From: Mycolicibacter acidiphilus
GTDB taxonomy: Bacteria; Actinomycetota; Actinomycetes; Mycobacteriales; Mycobacteriaceae
Assembly: GCF_018455725.1 (NCBI RefSeq)
Contig: NZ_JAHCLR010000001.1
Span: forward strand, 1-64,000
DNA: 64,000 nucleotides
Reading direction: 5' to 3'
Shown: positions 38,791-47,401 of the stretch, piece after piece
Layout of the letters: each line of letters opens with the position of its first letter
Position numbering within the stretch: the first letter of the stretch is position 1
The notes under the pieces: model-generated
What the model was told of the DNA's origin: nothing
Databases searched by the model: none
What the model saw: only the letters and a program-made list of their open reading frames with translations
Position numbers and translations under genes: made by a program

Positions 38791-39258
38791 TCACCGCAGC
38801 GGCGGCGGCTGGTCCCGCTCGGACTGCGTTCGGGGCCCGAAGATCCGGCGCTGGTCTTCGGTGATCGCGACGTCGTCGATGCTGGACTCGCGGCGGCTCA
38901 TCCGGCCGTCCGGTGCGAACTCCCACAGTTCGTTGCCGTAGCTGCGCCACCACTGCCCGTCGGCGTCGCGGCTCTCGTACTGGTAGCGGACCGCGATCCG
39001 GTTGCCCTGGTAGCACCAGAGCTCCTTGCGCAGTGCGTAGTCGCGTTCGCGATCCCACTTGCGGCGCAGGAACGCCACGATCTCATCGCGGCCGGTGACG
39101 AACTCATCGCGGTTGCGCCACACCGAATCCGGTGTGTAGGCGCCGGCGACGCGCTCCGGATCGCGGGTGTTCCAGCCGTCCTCGCCGGCCTGCACCTTCC
39201 GCCGGGCGGAATCCTCGTCGAACGGCGGGCACGGGTGCAGCGGGGTGCTGTCGGTCAT
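38791..39258 (-). CDS. DUF1348 (SnoaL/NTF2-like) protein
   Basis: A 155-residue protein of the DUF1348 group of the NTF2-like superfamily. The core is [25 protein letters not shown], seen as [11 protein letters not shown] and [11 protein letters not shown] near residues 29 and 43. Later motifs are [14 protein letters not shown] and [20 protein letters not shown] (read as RYQYESRD and [11 protein letters not shown]). Substrate or role unknown. ATG start. It converges on the LGFP gene and is followed upstream by the flavin monooxygenase gene 19 bp away, same strand. Confidence 0.85.
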   Translation of the reverse strand: MTDSTPLHPCPPFDEDSARRKVQAGEDGWNTRDPERVAGAYTPDSVWRNRDEFVTGRDEIVAFLRRKWDRERDYALRKELWCYQGNRIAVRYQYESRDADGQWWRSYGNELWEFAPDGRMSRRESSIDDVAITEDQRRIFGPRTQSERDQPPPLR

Positions 39259-39277
39259 GGCGTTCTCCTCGGGTGCG

Positions 39278-40270
39278 TCAGGGGGTCAGCCGGGCCACCG
39301 CTTCGGCGGCCGGGATGATCGCCCGGTGGATGCGGTGGATCGTCTCGCCGGCGTACAGCGCCGACCGGTCCACCATCGCCGGATCCATCCCGGCCACCGG
39401 CAGTGCCGGGGTGTACATCGGCACGGTGGCGCGCTGCAGGCCGACGAAGGTGTCCACGGCGCCCAGCGGCATCAGCCGACTCAGCGGGGCGCCGAGCCGG
39501 TTGACACCGCGCACCGGCCACGGACCGAGATCGCTTCCGCGGCACCACCGGTCGGTGAGCGCGTTCGGGATCACCCGATGCGCCAGCGGCCAGCCCATCC
39601 CGAACAGCATGGTGCGCAGCGTCCGCTCGGCGCCCAGCACCCGCTGCTTGTACTCCGGGTGCGCCCCGGACTCCTCGGTGAGCAGGAACCGGGTTCCGGC
39701 CACCGCACCGGCCGCGCCGGCCGACAGCAGCGCCCGCACGTCGGTGGCGTCGGCGACGCCGCCCGCCGCCAGCACCGGCGCCCCGCCGGCGGCGTCGAGC
39801 ACCTCCGGCAGCACCACGGCCAGCGGCCGATCCGCAACCAGGTGCCCGCCGGCCTCGACGCCCTGCGCCACCAGGCCGCTCGCGCCGGCGGCCAGGGCCC
39901 GGCGGGTGTGCGCTGCGCTGCCGACGGAGCAGAACACCGGGATGCCGGCGGTGCGCAACCGGGTGATCCAGTGCTTAGGGAAACCGTCGTGGAACACCAC
40001 CAGCGCGGCCCCGCCGGTAATGCACGCATCGATGTGTGCCCGGTGGGTGAACGGCACCAGCAGGTTGGCCGCGACCGGCCGCTTGCCCGCCGCCGCGACC
40101 GCCCGTTGCAGTTCGGCGGCGAAGCGATCCGGCGCGGCGATCCCCACCGTGCCGAGCCCACCGGCAGCGGACACCGCGCCGGCCAGTTCGCCGCCGGCCA
40201 CCCCGCCGCCCATCCCGGCTTGAACGACCGGGGTCTGCAGTCCTAACGATTCCAGCAGGTTCACATTCAC
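39278..40270 (-). CDS. Nitronate monooxygenase-like flavoprotein
   Basis: A 330-residue FMN protein of the 2-nitropropane dioxygenase family. The N-terminal [20 protein letters not shown] and the LGTVGIAAP strand, then the phosphate loop GGVADATDV near 222, are typical. Such enzymes detoxify propionate-3-nitronate or reduce enoyl compounds; the substrate here is unknown. The start is GTG at 40270, or GTG two codons later. It lies 18 bp downstream of the HTH regulator, so the three minus-strand genes (regulator, this, DUF1348) probably form an operon. Confidence 0.82.
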   Translation of the reverse strand: MNVNLLESLGLQTPVVQAGMGGGVAGGELAGAVSAAGGLGTVGIAAPDRFAAELQRAVAAAGKRPVAANLLVPFTHRAHIDACITGGAALVVFHDGFPKHWITRLRTAGIPVFCSVGSAAHTRRALAAGASGLVAQGVEAGGHLVADRPLAVVLPEVLDAAGGAPVLAAGGVADATDVRALLSAGAAGAVAGTRFLLTEESGAHPEYKQRVLGAERTLRTMLFGMGWPLAHRVIPNALTDRWCRGSDLGPWPVRGVNRLGAPLSRLMPLGAVDTFVGLQRATVPMYTPALPVAGMDPAMVDRSALYAGETIHRIHRAIIPAAEAVARLTP

Positions 40271-40288
40271 CTCGCGGGTCGGGTGGAG

Positions 40289-40999
40289 TCAGTCGGTGTG
40301 ATGGCGGGTGCCGCGCCAGAAGACGCCCCGGCCGGACCGCTCCGACGGCTGCACCACCACGCAGCACCGGCCGTCGCAGGGCGCCAGCACGGCACGTTGC
40401 GGCGACTCGCCGGCCCCCTCCAACATGCCCTGGATCAGGTCCAGGTTCAGTCCGCACACCTCGGCGGTGTGCCGGCGGGCGAGTCGATCGAAGGGGCAGT
40501 TGCGCAGTTCGATCTGCCCGTCGGCGGTCAGGATCGGCTCGTAACCGCACTCCCGCAGCGCGCCGATGATGCCGTGTTCGGCGGCGCTGGCCTGTCCGGC
40601 CCGGCGCGCCGCGGCGGCCACTGTGGTGCGCACTGTGGCGGTCTCGTCGTCGGCCATCGCGGTGACCAGCAGATCGGCCAGCAGGCTGTAGTTGCGCGGC
40701 GGCACGCTCACCGACAGTTCTTCGCGGGTGCGGGCGTAGCGCTTGGCGGGCCGGCCGGCGCCCGGGCCGGAGCGCCCGGCCGGTCTGGCGTAACTCACCG
40801 AGAGGATGCCGGCGTCGGCTAGTTTGTCCAGATGGTAGGCGGCCAGGGTGCGGCTGATGCCGGCGGCGAGGGCGGCGTCGTCACGCGCGACCGGCTCGTC
40901 GCACGAGGCGATGTACTGGTAGAGGCGGCGTCGCACCGGGTCGTCCAAGCTGCTCAACCCGGCTAGCGGGTCCAGGCCGCCGCAGGTGGGAGTGCTCAC
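40289..40999 (-). CDS. Cysteine-rich HTH transcription regulator (ArsR/SufR-like)
   Basis: A 236-residue regulator. The N-terminal winged helix-turn-helix is at residues about 20-70 (DDPVRRRLYQYIA, then ISRTLAAYHLDKLADAGIL). The C-terminal domain has cysteines at 168 (NCPFDRL), 182 (EVCGLN), 208, 212 and 213 (PCDGRCCVVV). Their spacing resembles the iron-sulfur ligands of SufR-type repressors. It may sense iron-sulfur, nitric oxide or redox state. GTG at 40999 is the start. It is divergent from folE with a 90-bp control region. This is not the genuine suf-operon SufR, since no suf genes are near. Confidence 0.72.
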   Translation of the reverse strand: MSTPTCGGLDPLAGLSSLDDPVRRRLYQYIASCDEPVARDDAALAAGISRTLAAYHLDKLADAGILSVSYARPAGRSGPGAGRPAKRYARTREELSVSVPPRNYSLLADLLVTAMADDETATVRTTVAAAARRAGQASAAEHGIIGALRECGYEPILTADGQIELRNCPFDRLARRHTAEVCGLNLDLIQGMLEGAGESPQRAVLAPCDGRCCVVVQPSERSGRGVFWRGTRHHTD

Positions 41000-41024
41000 C
41001 AATTCAATGTAACACCAAAAAAAC

Positions 41025-41072
41025 TTGACAAACAGAGCCGGAGACCGCCACTCTAAACACAATAGCGATTGT
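41025..41072. promoter_or_regulatory. Divergent control region between HTH regulator and folE
   Basis: Contains TTGACA at 41025-41030 on the plus strand, a plausible -35 (the -10 is not clear), and an inverted repeat ACAAT-AGCG-ATTGT at 41059-41072, 18 bp before the folE start. The repeat is a candidate operator for the adjacent Cys-rich regulator. The region is AT-richer than its surroundings. Confidence 0.5.
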
Positions 41073-41089
41073 CGATACGGGAGGGTGAT

Positions 41090-41695
41090 ATGTCGGTTGC
41101 CATGCACGCCGATCTGCGGGTGGTCGATCGTCCGGTTCCGGATCTGGCCGCCGCCGAGGAGGCTGCGGCTGCATTCCTCGAGGCGCTCGGCGTCTCGACG
41201 GCTCAGGAGCACATGCGCGACACCCCGGGCCGGATGGCGCGCGCCTACGCCGAGATGTTCACCCCGCGGCCCTTCGAGCCGACCACGTTCCCCAACGATG
41301 AGGGTTACGACGAGTTGGTGCTCGCCCGCGACATCCCGCTGCGGTCGGTGTGCGAGCACCATCTGCTGCCGTTCACCGGAACTGCCTGCGTCGCATACCT
41401 GCCCGGTGACCGGATCCTGGGGCTGTCCAAGCTGGCCCGGGTCGTCGAGCACTTCGCTTCGCGTCCGCAGGTGCAGGAGCGGCTCACCAAGCAGATCGCC
41501 GACTGGCTCACCGAGCAGTTGCAGCCGCGGGCGGTCGGTGTGGTGATCCGTGCGGAGCACACCTGCATGACGCTGCGCGGCGTGCAGGCCGTCGGGTCGA
41601 GCACCGTCACTTCCACACTGCTGGGGACGCTGCGCACCGATCCGGCCTCGCGCCAGGAGTTCTTCTCGCTGACCGGGATGGGCGACTGCCGCTGA
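41090..41695 (+). CDS. folE: GTP cyclohydrolase I (FolE-type paralogue)
   Basis: The enzyme opens GTP to make 7,8-dihydroneopterin triphosphate, the first step of pterin and folate synthesis. The 201-residue protein has zinc ligands CEHH (Cys88, His91) and Cys159 (HTCMTLRGV), plus LGLSKLARVVEHF near residue 111 for subunit packing. ATG at 41090 with GGGAGG upstream. M. tuberculosis folE sits elsewhere, beside ftsH, so this is probably a second copy. Its pairing with a Cys-rich regulator, divergent, suggests a stress- or metal-regulated role. Confidence 0.88.
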   Translation: MSVAMHADLRVVDRPVPDLAAAEEAAAAFLEALGVSTAQEHMRDTPGRMARAYAEMFTPRPFEPTTFPNDEGYDELVLARDIPLRSVCEHHLLPFTGTACVAYLPGDRILGLSKLARVVEHFASRPQVQERLTKQIADWLTEQLQPRAVGVVIRAEHTCMTLRGVQAVGSSTVTSTLLGTLRTDPASRQEFFSLTGMGDCR

Positions 41696-41713
41696 GCCGG
41701 GCCGGCCGGGCAT

Positions 41714-41751
41714 CGCAAAGGGGGCGCCGCTTCGGCGGCGCCCCCTTTGCG
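41714..41751. terminator. Bidirectional intrinsic terminator
   Basis: A perfect 17-bp stem, CGCAAAGGGGGCGCCGC with its complement, closed by a TTCG tetraloop. The arm ends in AAA/TTT on both strands, so it can act for folE (plus) and lexA (minus), which converge here. It is the strongest hairpin in the window. Confidence 0.93.
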
Positions 41752-41759
41752 CGTTCCCG

Positions 41760-42452
41760 TCAGATCTTGCGGATGACGGTGACGATCTTGCCCAGCACGA
41801 CCGCGTCGTTACCCGGGATCGGGTCGAACGCGGGGTTGTGCGGCATCAGCCAGATCTGACCGGCGGTGCGTTTGAACGTCTTCACGGTCGCCTCGCCGTC
41901 GATCATCGCGGCCACGATGTCGCCGTTCTCGGCGACGTGCTGCTGGCGCACCACCACCCAGTCGCCGTCGCAGATGGCCGCGTCGACCATCGACTCACCG
42001 ACCACCTTCAGCAGGAACAGCTCACCCTCGCCGACCAGTTCGCGGGGGAGCGGGAACACGTCCTCCACCGCCTGCTCGGCGAGGATCGGCCCACCGGCCG
42101 CGATCCGCCCGAGGACCGGCACGAATGTCGGTTCGGGCAGTGAGTCCGACCCGGCGACGTCGGTCGGCGCGGCGGTCGCCTGTGCCGCGCCGGCCTCATC
42201 CGAGCCGCGGACGTCGACGGCGCGGGGCCGGTTGGGGTCGCGCCGGAGGTAGCCCTTGCGCTCCAGGGTGCGCAACTGGTGGGCCACCGATGACGTCGAG
42301 GTTAGGCCGACGGCGTCGCCGATCTCCCGGATGCTGGGCGGATAGCCCCGTTCGGTCACCGAGGCGCGGATGACGTCGAGGATGGTCCGCTGCCGCGCGG
42401 TCAGCGCTCCGTCGGGTGTCGTGGCCGCCGTGGTTCTGCTGCTATCGCCCAT
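41760..42452 (-). CDS. lexA: SOS repressor LexA
   Basis: LexA represses DNA-damage genes until RecA filaments trigger self-cleavage. The 230-residue protein has a winged helix-turn-helix at residues about 18-75 ([20 protein letters not shown] is the recognition end). The cleavage site Ala119-Gly120 (RIAAGGP), nucleophile Ser154 (GESMVD) and Lys191 (TVKTFKR) are all present. The ATG at 42452 gives the family length; an earlier in-frame Met is in the promoter region. It has its own SOS box upstream and a strong terminator downstream. Confidence 0.96.
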   Translation of the reverse strand: MGDSSRTTAATTPDGALTARQRTILDVIRASVTERGYPPSIREIGDAVGLTSTSSVAHQLRTLERKGYLRRDPNRPRAVDVRGSDEAGAAQATAAPTDVAGSDSLPEPTFVPVLGRIAAGGPILAEQAVEDVFPLPRELVGEGELFLLKVVGESMVDAAICDGDWVVVRQQHVAENGDIVAAMIDGEATVKTFKRTAGQIWLMPHNPAFDPIPGNDAVVLGKIVTVIRKI

Positions 42453-42484
42453 GCGGGCGAATGTAGTCGCGTGACGACCATTAA

Positions 42485-42500
42485 TCAAACATGTGTTCGA
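42485..42500 (-). promoter_or_regulatory. SOS box of lexA
   Basis: On the minus strand TCGAAC-ACAT-GTTTGA, one mismatch from the consensus TCGAAC-N4-GTTCGA. It lies 33 bp upstream of the lexA start, as expected for autorepression. Confidence 0.88.
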
Positions 42501-42523
42501 GGTGTGTCGCGTACGGACCCGGG

Positions 42524-42546
42524 TCGTCGGTGGTCGCCGTTAGAGT
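42524..42546 (+). promoter_or_regulatory. PafBC-type promoter of the LysM gene
   Basis: TCGTCGGTG, eight bases, then TAGAGT matches tTGTCRgtg-N8-TAnnnT with one mismatch in the first half. It is about 100 bp upstream of the LysM gene and points towards it. This would add LexA-independent damage induction. Confidence 0.65.
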
Positions 42547-42573
42547 CCGACACGCTCGCTCAAATGTTCGTAT

Positions 42574-42589
42574 TCGAACGTGTTATCGA
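42574..42589 (+). promoter_or_regulatory. Second SOS-like box, LysM gene side
   Basis: TCGAAC-GTGT-TATCGA has one perfect half and two mismatches in the second half. Adjacent GTTCG-TATT-CGAAC (42566-42579) and GTTCGAAC (42595-42602) give further half-sites. Probably a weak LexA site for the divergent gene. Confidence 0.5.
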
Positions 42590-42648
42590 TTACGGTTCGA
42601 ACAACCGAGCGAATTGGATCGGAAGACAACGAGTGAGGGAGGACCCCC

Positions 42649-43131
42649 ATGATGCTCATCGAGGTGATCGGGACCGGATGGACGGCTGAGCCGGTTGCGG
42701 TACGGCCGGCGTCTCCGGCGCGCCCGTCGGCGTATCGGGCCCGCCCGGTCCGGACCGCCCCCGTCCGGCGCCGGCCCGCCGGCGCGCCGCTGCGTCATCG
42801 CGGCACCGGGGTGGCGATGTCCCAGGCGGTGCACCGGCCGCGCCCGATCACACCGCTGACGACGGTCCTGCTCGCCCTGGTAGCCGCGGCGATCACCGTC
42901 TGGCTCGGTCTGGTCGCGCAGTTCGGCGCGACGATGACGGGAGCCGCGCCGGCGGTTCCCGACCAACTCGGGGTCGTCCGCGTCCAGAGCGGGGAGAACC
43001 TGCAGCACCTGGCGGCCCGGGTGGCGCCCGATGCACCCACCGCGGCGGTTGTCGACCGGATCCGAGAGCTCAACGGCCTGGAGTCGGTGGCCCTCGACGC
43101 GGGCCAGACCCTGATCGCACCGATCGGCTGA
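42649..43131 (+). CDS. LysM-domain septation/cell-division inhibitor (Rv2719c-like)
   Basis: A 160-residue membrane protein. Basic N-terminus of about 65 residues (Arg/Pro-rich), a transmembrane helix at about 70-95 ([19 protein letters not shown]), and an extracytoplasmic LysM domain at about 107-158 ([19 protein letters not shown]). LysM binds peptidoglycan. The M. tuberculosis protein (ChiZ) is DNA-damage induced and delays septation; the position opposite lexA with SOS-type sites fits. ATG at 42649 or the next codon-spaced ATG at 42652, with GGGAGG before. Confidence 0.87.
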   Translation: MMLIEVIGTGWTAEPVAVRPASPARPSAYRARPVRTAPVRRRPAGAPLRHRGTGVAMSQAVHRPRPITPLTTVLLALVAAAITVWLGLVAQFGATMTGAAPAVPDQLGVVRVQSGENLQHLAARVAPDAPTAAVVDRIRELNGLESVALDAGQTLIAPIG

Positions 43132-43269
43132 GCGCGGATGCCGTACCCGCCACCGGCGGCACCGGACACTGTGGGGCGCTGCGGTATTGCCGCGCAGGTA
43201 CGCTCGCAGGTGTCCGAGCCGCCTCCGCTGGTGGAGGAACCCGGTTCTCGGTACGGCGAAGGAGCGGCC

Positions 43270-43740
43270 ATGCACTGCCCGTTTTGTCGCCATCCCGATT
43301 CCCGGGTGGTGGATTCGCGCGAGACCGATGAGGGACAGGCGATCCGCCGACGGCGGTCCTGCCCGGAGTGCGGTCGCCGCTTCACCACCGTGGAGACCGC
43401 GGTGCTGTCGGTCGTCAAACGCAGCGGGGTCACCGAGCCGTTCAGCCGCGAGAAGGTGATCAGCGGGGTTCGGCGATCCTGCCAGGGTCGGCAGGTTGAC
43501 GACGACGCCCTGAACCTGCTGGCGCAGCAGGTGGAGGATGCGGTGCGGGCCGCGGGGTCGCCGGAGATTCCCAGCCACGAGGTTGGACTGGCCATTCTGG
43601 GGCCGCTGCGAGAACTCGACGAGGTGGCCTACCTGCGGTTCGCCTCGGTGTACCGGTCGTTCGAGTCGGCGGCCGACTTCGAGCGGGAGATCGAGTCGCT
43701 GCGCGATCACCGCCGGGTGCCAGACTCGACCGCTGGATAG
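43270..43740 (+). CDS. nrdR: Ribonucleotide reductase regulator NrdR
   Basis: NrdR is a zinc/ATP-cone repressor of ribonucleotide reductase genes. The 156-residue protein has the zinc ribbon C-x2-C ([13 protein letters not shown]) and C-x2-C ([10 protein letters not shown]) within the first 35 residues. The ATP-cone follows at residues about 47-137 ([18 protein letters not shown]). The ATG at 43270 gives the standard start; the frame upstream is not conserved. The 138-bp gap before it has no obvious NrdR box. Confidence 0.94.
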   Translation: MHCPFCRHPDSRVVDSRETDEGQAIRRRRSCPECGRRFTTVETAVLSVVKRSGVTEPFSREKVISGVRRSCQGRQVDDDALNLLAQQVEDAVRAAGSPEIPSHEVGLAILGPLRELDEVAYLRFASVYRSFESAADFEREIESLRDHRRVPDSTAG

Positions 43741-43750
43741 TCTGATCGCC

Positions 43751-44236
43751 ATGACACCCGAACTGCACCCGAACCTCGTCGGGCTCGCCCCGCTGCTCGG
43801 CACCTGGTCCGGCCGTGGCACCGGGGTGTACCCGACCATCGCGTCGTTCGACTATCTCGAAGAGGTGACGTTCGCACACGTTGGCAAGCCGTTCCTGGTG
43901 TACGGGCAGCGGACCCGGTCGGCGGTCGACGGGGCGCCACTGCACGCCGAGACCGGCTACCTGCGGGTGCCGGAACCGGGCCGGGTGGAGTGGGTTCTCG
44001 CCCATCCCAGCGGCATCAGCGAGATCGAGGTCGGTGGTGTCACGGTGGCCGGAGACGTCATCGAACTCGACCTGGCCGCGACGACGATCGGATTGACACC
44101 CACCGCGAAAGAGGTTGTCGCGCTGAGCCGCCGCTACCGTTTCACCGGCGACGAGCTGTCGTACACGCTTGACATGGGTGCGGTCGGCCAGCCCGCGCAG
44201 AACCACCTCACCGCGACGCTGCACCGCGCCGGCTGA
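43751..44236 (+). CDS. Nitrobindin (THAP4-like heme protein)
   Basis: A 161-residue beta-barrel protein that holds ferric heme and isomerises peroxynitrite or binds NO. The diagnostic GTWSGRGTG motif is at residues 17-25, the distal YPTIASF segment follows, and the iron-coordinating His is near the C-terminus (NHLTATLHRAG). M. tuberculosis Rv2717c has this fold. ATG at 43751, ten bases after nrdR, so they share a message. Confidence 0.88.
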   Translation: MTPELHPNLVGLAPLLGTWSGRGTGVYPTIASFDYLEEVTFAHVGKPFLVYGQRTRSAVDGAPLHAETGYLRVPEPGRVEWVLAHPSGISEIEVGGVTVAGDVIELDLAATTIGLTPTAKEVVALSRRYRFTGDELSYTLDMGAVGQPAQNHLTATLHRAG

Positions 44237-44248
44237 TCAGGCCCCGTC

Positions 44249-45235
44249 TCAGATCTCGTCGTCGCCGGAGGTTTTCTTCGCCTCCTGCGCCAGGAACCGT
44301 TCGAACTCGGCGCCGAGCTCGTCGGCGCTGGGCAGGTCCTCATCGCGGGCCAGCAGGGAGCGGTTGGCCTGCGCGGCCACGTAGGCGTCGTACTGGCGTT
44401 CCAGCGCCGTCACCACCTGCTGCACCTCGGTGCTCGCCTCCACCTGGTCGTCGATCTTCGCCCGGATCTCGGTGCCCGCCTCGGTGAGGGCGGTGAGCGG
44501 TAACTGCAGGGACCCGGCCTTGGCGGCCTGCTCCAGCAACGCCTGCGCGGCCTCCGGATAATCGGTTTGGGACAGGTAGTGCGGCACGTGGACGGTGAAT
44601 CCGACCACCTCGTGGCCGTGCTGAGCCAGCCGGTACTCCAGCAGATTCGACGCACTGCCGGGAACCTGCACCTCGGTGATCCACGGGGTGAAGTCACTGA
44701 TCAGCTCGCGATTGTTCGAATGCGCGGTCAGGGTCACCGGCCGGGTGTGCGGAACGGCCATCGGGATGGTGCCCAGCCCGATGGTCTGACGCACCTCGAG
44801 CCGTTCGACCAGCAGCCGCACCGCGGTGATGAACCGCTCCCACTTCAGGTCCGGCTCCATCCCGGCCAGCAGCAGGAACGGGGTGCCGGCACTGTCATGC
44901 AGTGCGTACAGGCTGAGCTCGGGTTCCCGGTAATCGGTGAAGTGGTCGGTCTTGAACGTCATCAGCGGGCGGCGGGACCGGTAGTCCAACAGCTCATCGA
45001 TCGCGAACGACGCGACCAGTTCGGTGTCGAGCGTGTCCTTGAGGTGCGTGGTGGCCAACCGGATGGCGTGGCCGGCGTCGGAGAAGCCCTCCAGCGCGTG
45101 GATCAGCACCGGACCCTCGCCATCGGGTGAGGTCAGTTGCGGCGCCGGGAATTCCAGCTCGTACATGCCGCTCTGCTCGGGCTGGTGACGTTGGTTCGAA
45201 CTCGGTCCGCTGTCGGGACGCCCACTGTCGGCCAT
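44249..45235 (-). CDS. PAC2-family protein (Rv2714-like)
   Basis: A 328-residue protein of the PAC2 (proteasome assembly chaperone) superfamily. Key stretches: GPVLIHALEGFSDAGHAIRL near residue 45 and LTAHSNNRELI near 165. In archaea and eukaryotes PAC2 proteins assist proteasome assembly. In mycobacteria Rv2714 is structurally known but its role is unclear. ATG at 45235 with GAGGAGG upstream; a longer frame starting earlier has no ribosome-binding site. C-terminal acidic tail (SGDDEI). It converges on the nitrobindin gene. Confidence 0.85.
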   Translation of the reverse strand: MADSGRPDSGPSSNQRHQPEQSGMYELEFPAPQLTSPDGEGPVLIHALEGFSDAGHAIRLATTHLKDTLDTELVASFAIDELLDYRSRRPLMTFKTDHFTDYREPELSLYALHDSAGTPFLLLAGMEPDLKWERFITAVRLLVERLEVRQTIGLGTIPMAVPHTRPVTLTAHSNNRELISDFTPWITEVQVPGSASNLLEYRLAQHGHEVVGFTVHVPHYLSQTDYPEAAQALLEQAAKAGSLQLPLTALTEAGTEIRAKIDDQVEASTEVQQVVTALERQYDAYVAAQANRSLLARDEDLPSADELGAEFERFLAQEAKKTSGDDEI

Positions 45236-45502
45236 CGGTTTCGCCTCCTCGTTGCGGTGCCGTGCCGCACCGCTGTTTCCAGTCTCCCTCAAGGCCGGCG
45301 GCTCAGCGAAACCGACGGCGTATGCGTCGGGCAACGTCTCGCCCGGTGGTCGACATTCCGGTCGGGTGGGCGGATTCGCTCGGGGCGAACGCGGCGGTGA
45401 TCGGGGGAGCGGTGATCCACAGTCGCCGATTCATCCACAGCCCGCCCGATTAGCGGCGCCCGGGTGCAGTCCGATGACGGTGCCGGGAGGCACCGTTGCG
45501 GC
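45236..45502. other. Intergenic region with two TCCACAG repeats
   Basis: No protein fits; the M. tuberculosis gene sthA (Rv2713) that would lie here is missing. Two near-repeats, TGATCCACAG (45413-45422) and TCATCCACAG (45431-45440), resemble DnaA boxes but differ from the mycobacterial consensus (TTGTCCACA). The leader of the DUF4192 gene lies at its right end. Confidence 0.4.
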
Positions 45503-46561
45503 ATGACGAAAAAGCAACCGGATTTCACGTTGAACCGCCCCGGTGCCCTGATCGCGGCGTTGCCGGCGATCCTCGGCTTCGTTCCCGAGAAGTCGCTGAT
45601 CCTGGTCTCGGTCGACGGCGGGGAGCTCGGCGCCGTCATGCGGGTCGACCTGTCCGCGGACTTGGCCGACGGTGTGGGCCGGCTCGCCGAGATCGCCGCC
45701 GCGGCGGCGCCGGCCTCGGCGATTGCGGTCGTCGTCGACGCCGACGGGGCGGGCTGCCCGGTCTGCACCGAGGAGCACCGCGAATTGTGCACGGTGCTCA
45801 CCGACGGATTGGCGGAGCACGGCATCGAACTGCTTGCCGCGCACGTGGTGGACCGGGTGGCGGCGGGCGGGCGCTGGCACTGCGCCGACGGCTGCGGTGC
45901 ATCCGGTGTCGTCGACGATCCGGAGGCGTCGCCGCTGGCGGTCGCCGCCGTGCTGGAGGGCAGAAGGCTGTACGCGCACCGGGCGGACCTGCTGGCCCTG
46001 ATCGACCCCGACGCCCCAGAGCGCAGCGCGGCCGTCGCCGCCGCCATCGAGGAGTGCGCGACGACGCACACTGCGGCCCGCCGGGCGGACCCGCGCGGGC
46101 AGGCGCGGCAGGACGTCGAGCAACTCCTGACGGCCGCAATGGATTTCGCAGACGGCCGACCGCCGACCGATTCTGAACTGGCGGTGCTGGGCTGCACGCT
46201 GTCCGACCTGACGGTCCGGGACACGGTCTGCGCACTGGCGATCGGCGAGAACTCCGCCGAGGCGGAGAACCTGTGGGCGCTGCTGGTCCGCAGCCTGCCG
46301 CAGCCGTGGCGGAGCGAGGCACTGGTCCTGCTGGCGTTCAGCGCGTACGCCCGTGGCGACGGGCCGCTGGCCGGGTTGTCGCTGGAGGCGGCGCTGCGCG
46401 CCACGCCGGAGCACCGGATGGCCGGTCTGCTCGACACGGCCCTGCAGTCAGGGCTGCGGCCCGACCGGATCCGCGGGCTCGCCGAGACCGGCTACCGGCT
46501 GGCGCGCGAACTCGGTGTCGTGCTGCCGCAGCGCCGGCGGTTCGGCCGACGCGCCGGGTGA
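45503..46561 (+). CDS. DUF4192 protein (Rv2712c-like)
   Basis: A 352-residue actinobacterial protein of unknown function. The diagnostic start is TLNRPGALIAALPAILGFVP followed by KSLILVSVDG. A Cys-rich region (CPVCTEEHRELC and CADGCGASG) lies near residues 87-135, and ALVLLAFSAYARGDGPLAG near 275. No catalytic residues can be named. ATG at 45503. Convergent with ideR, nine bases apart. Confidence 0.85.
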   Translation: MTKKQPDFTLNRPGALIAALPAILGFVPEKSLILVSVDGGELGAVMRVDLSADLADGVGRLAEIAAAAAPASAIAVVVDADGAGCPVCTEEHRELCTVLTDGLAEHGIELLAAHVVDRVAAGGRWHCADGCGASGVVDDPEASPLAVAAVLEGRRLYAHRADLLALIDPDAPERSAAVAAAIEECATTHTAARRADPRGQARQDVEQLLTAAMDFADGRPPTDSELAVLGCTLSDLTVRDTVCALAIGENSAEAENLWALLVRSLPQPWRSEALVLLAFSAYARGDGPLAGLSLEAALRATPEHRMAGLLDTALQSGLRPDRIRGLAETGYRLARELGVVLPQRRRFGRRAG

Positions 46562-46570
46562 ACCGCCGGC

Positions 46571-47263
46571 TCAGACCTTTTCGACCTTGACGGCGTGCGC
46601 CATCTCGTATGGCAGGCTCACGTCGGCGTGGCCGGGCATCACGATCGTCACGCCGTCAGCTGCATCGGCTTCCACCGTCACCCGCGCGTTCGGCACCACA
46701 CCCGCTTCCTTGAGCCGGGTGATCAGGTCGACGTCGCCCTGGACGTGCTCGGTCAGCTGACGCACCACCACCGCGACCGGCGAACCGGCCGGCAGTTCGG
46801 TCAGCCGAACCAGATGCGCGTCGGAGATACCCGCGCCGGCGCCGAAGCCCAGATCCAGCAGCCCCGGGATGGGGTTGCCGAACGGCGACGTCGTCGGGTT
46901 GTCGAGCACCTGCACAAGGCGGCGCTCCACCTCCTCGCTCATCACGTGCTCCCACCGGCACGCCTCGGCGTGCACGTCTTCCAGCGGCAGACCGATGACG
47001 TCGACCAGCAGCCGTTCGGCCAACCGGTGCTTGCGCATCACCGCCACCGCCAGCGCACGGCCCTTCTCGGTGAGTTCGAGGTGGCGATCGCCGGCCACCC
47101 GCAGCAGTCCGTCGCGTTCCATCCGGGACACGGTCTGGCTGACGGTCGGCCCACTCTGCTCAAGCCGCTCGGCGATACGCGCGCGCAGCGGGGTGACACC
47201 TTCCTCCTCGAGGTCGTAGATCGTCCTCAAGTACATCTCGGTGGTATCAACCAGATCATTCAT
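46571..47263 (-). CDS. ideR: Iron-dependent regulator IdeR
   Basis: IdeR binds Fe(II) and represses siderophore genes while activating storage genes. The 230-residue protein has an N-terminal winged helix (residues 1-73). Metal ligands are all present: Met10, His79, Glu83, His98, Cys102, Glu105 and His106. An SH3-like domain ends the protein. ATG at 47263. It lies downstream of sigB on the same strand, separated by a hairpin terminator. A partial iron-box-like sequence upstream is too divergent to call. Confidence 0.97.
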   Translation of the reverse strand: MNDLVDTTEMYLRTIYDLEEEGVTPLRARIAERLEQSGPTVSQTVSRMERDGLLRVAGDRHLELTEKGRALAVAVMRKHRLAERLLVDVIGLPLEDVHAEACRWEHVMSEEVERRLVQVLDNPTTSPFGNPIPGLLDLGFGAGAGISDAHLVRLTELPAGSPVAVVVRQLTEHVQGDVDLITRLKEAGVVPNARVTVEADAADGVTIVMPGHADVSLPYEMAHAVKVEKV

Positions 47264-47357
47264 TCGGCACCCTCCGTCTTCGCCGAGTCTACTTGGCAGC
47301 TGAGTGAATGGTTAGTTAGCAATACCTCAATCAGAGGGCGTCACAGCACATATGCGA

Positions 47358-47388
47358 GGAGGCCACCGCGCGGTGCGCGGTGACCTCC
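47358..47388 (-). terminator. Terminator downstream of sigB
   Basis: Arms GGAGGCCACCGCGC (47358-47371) and GCGCGGTGACCTCC (47375-47388) pair over 14 bases with one mismatch and a three-base loop. It begins 13 bp after the sigB stop. No T-run. Confidence 0.65.
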
Positions 47389-47401
47389 CCGGATTCGATT
47401 G

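Noticed and set aside
47309-47333. Possible iron box (TTAGTTAGCAATACCTCA) upstream of ideR
   Set aside because: Too many mismatches to TTAGGTTAGGCTAACCTAA; only the outer TTAG and ACCT parts agree.
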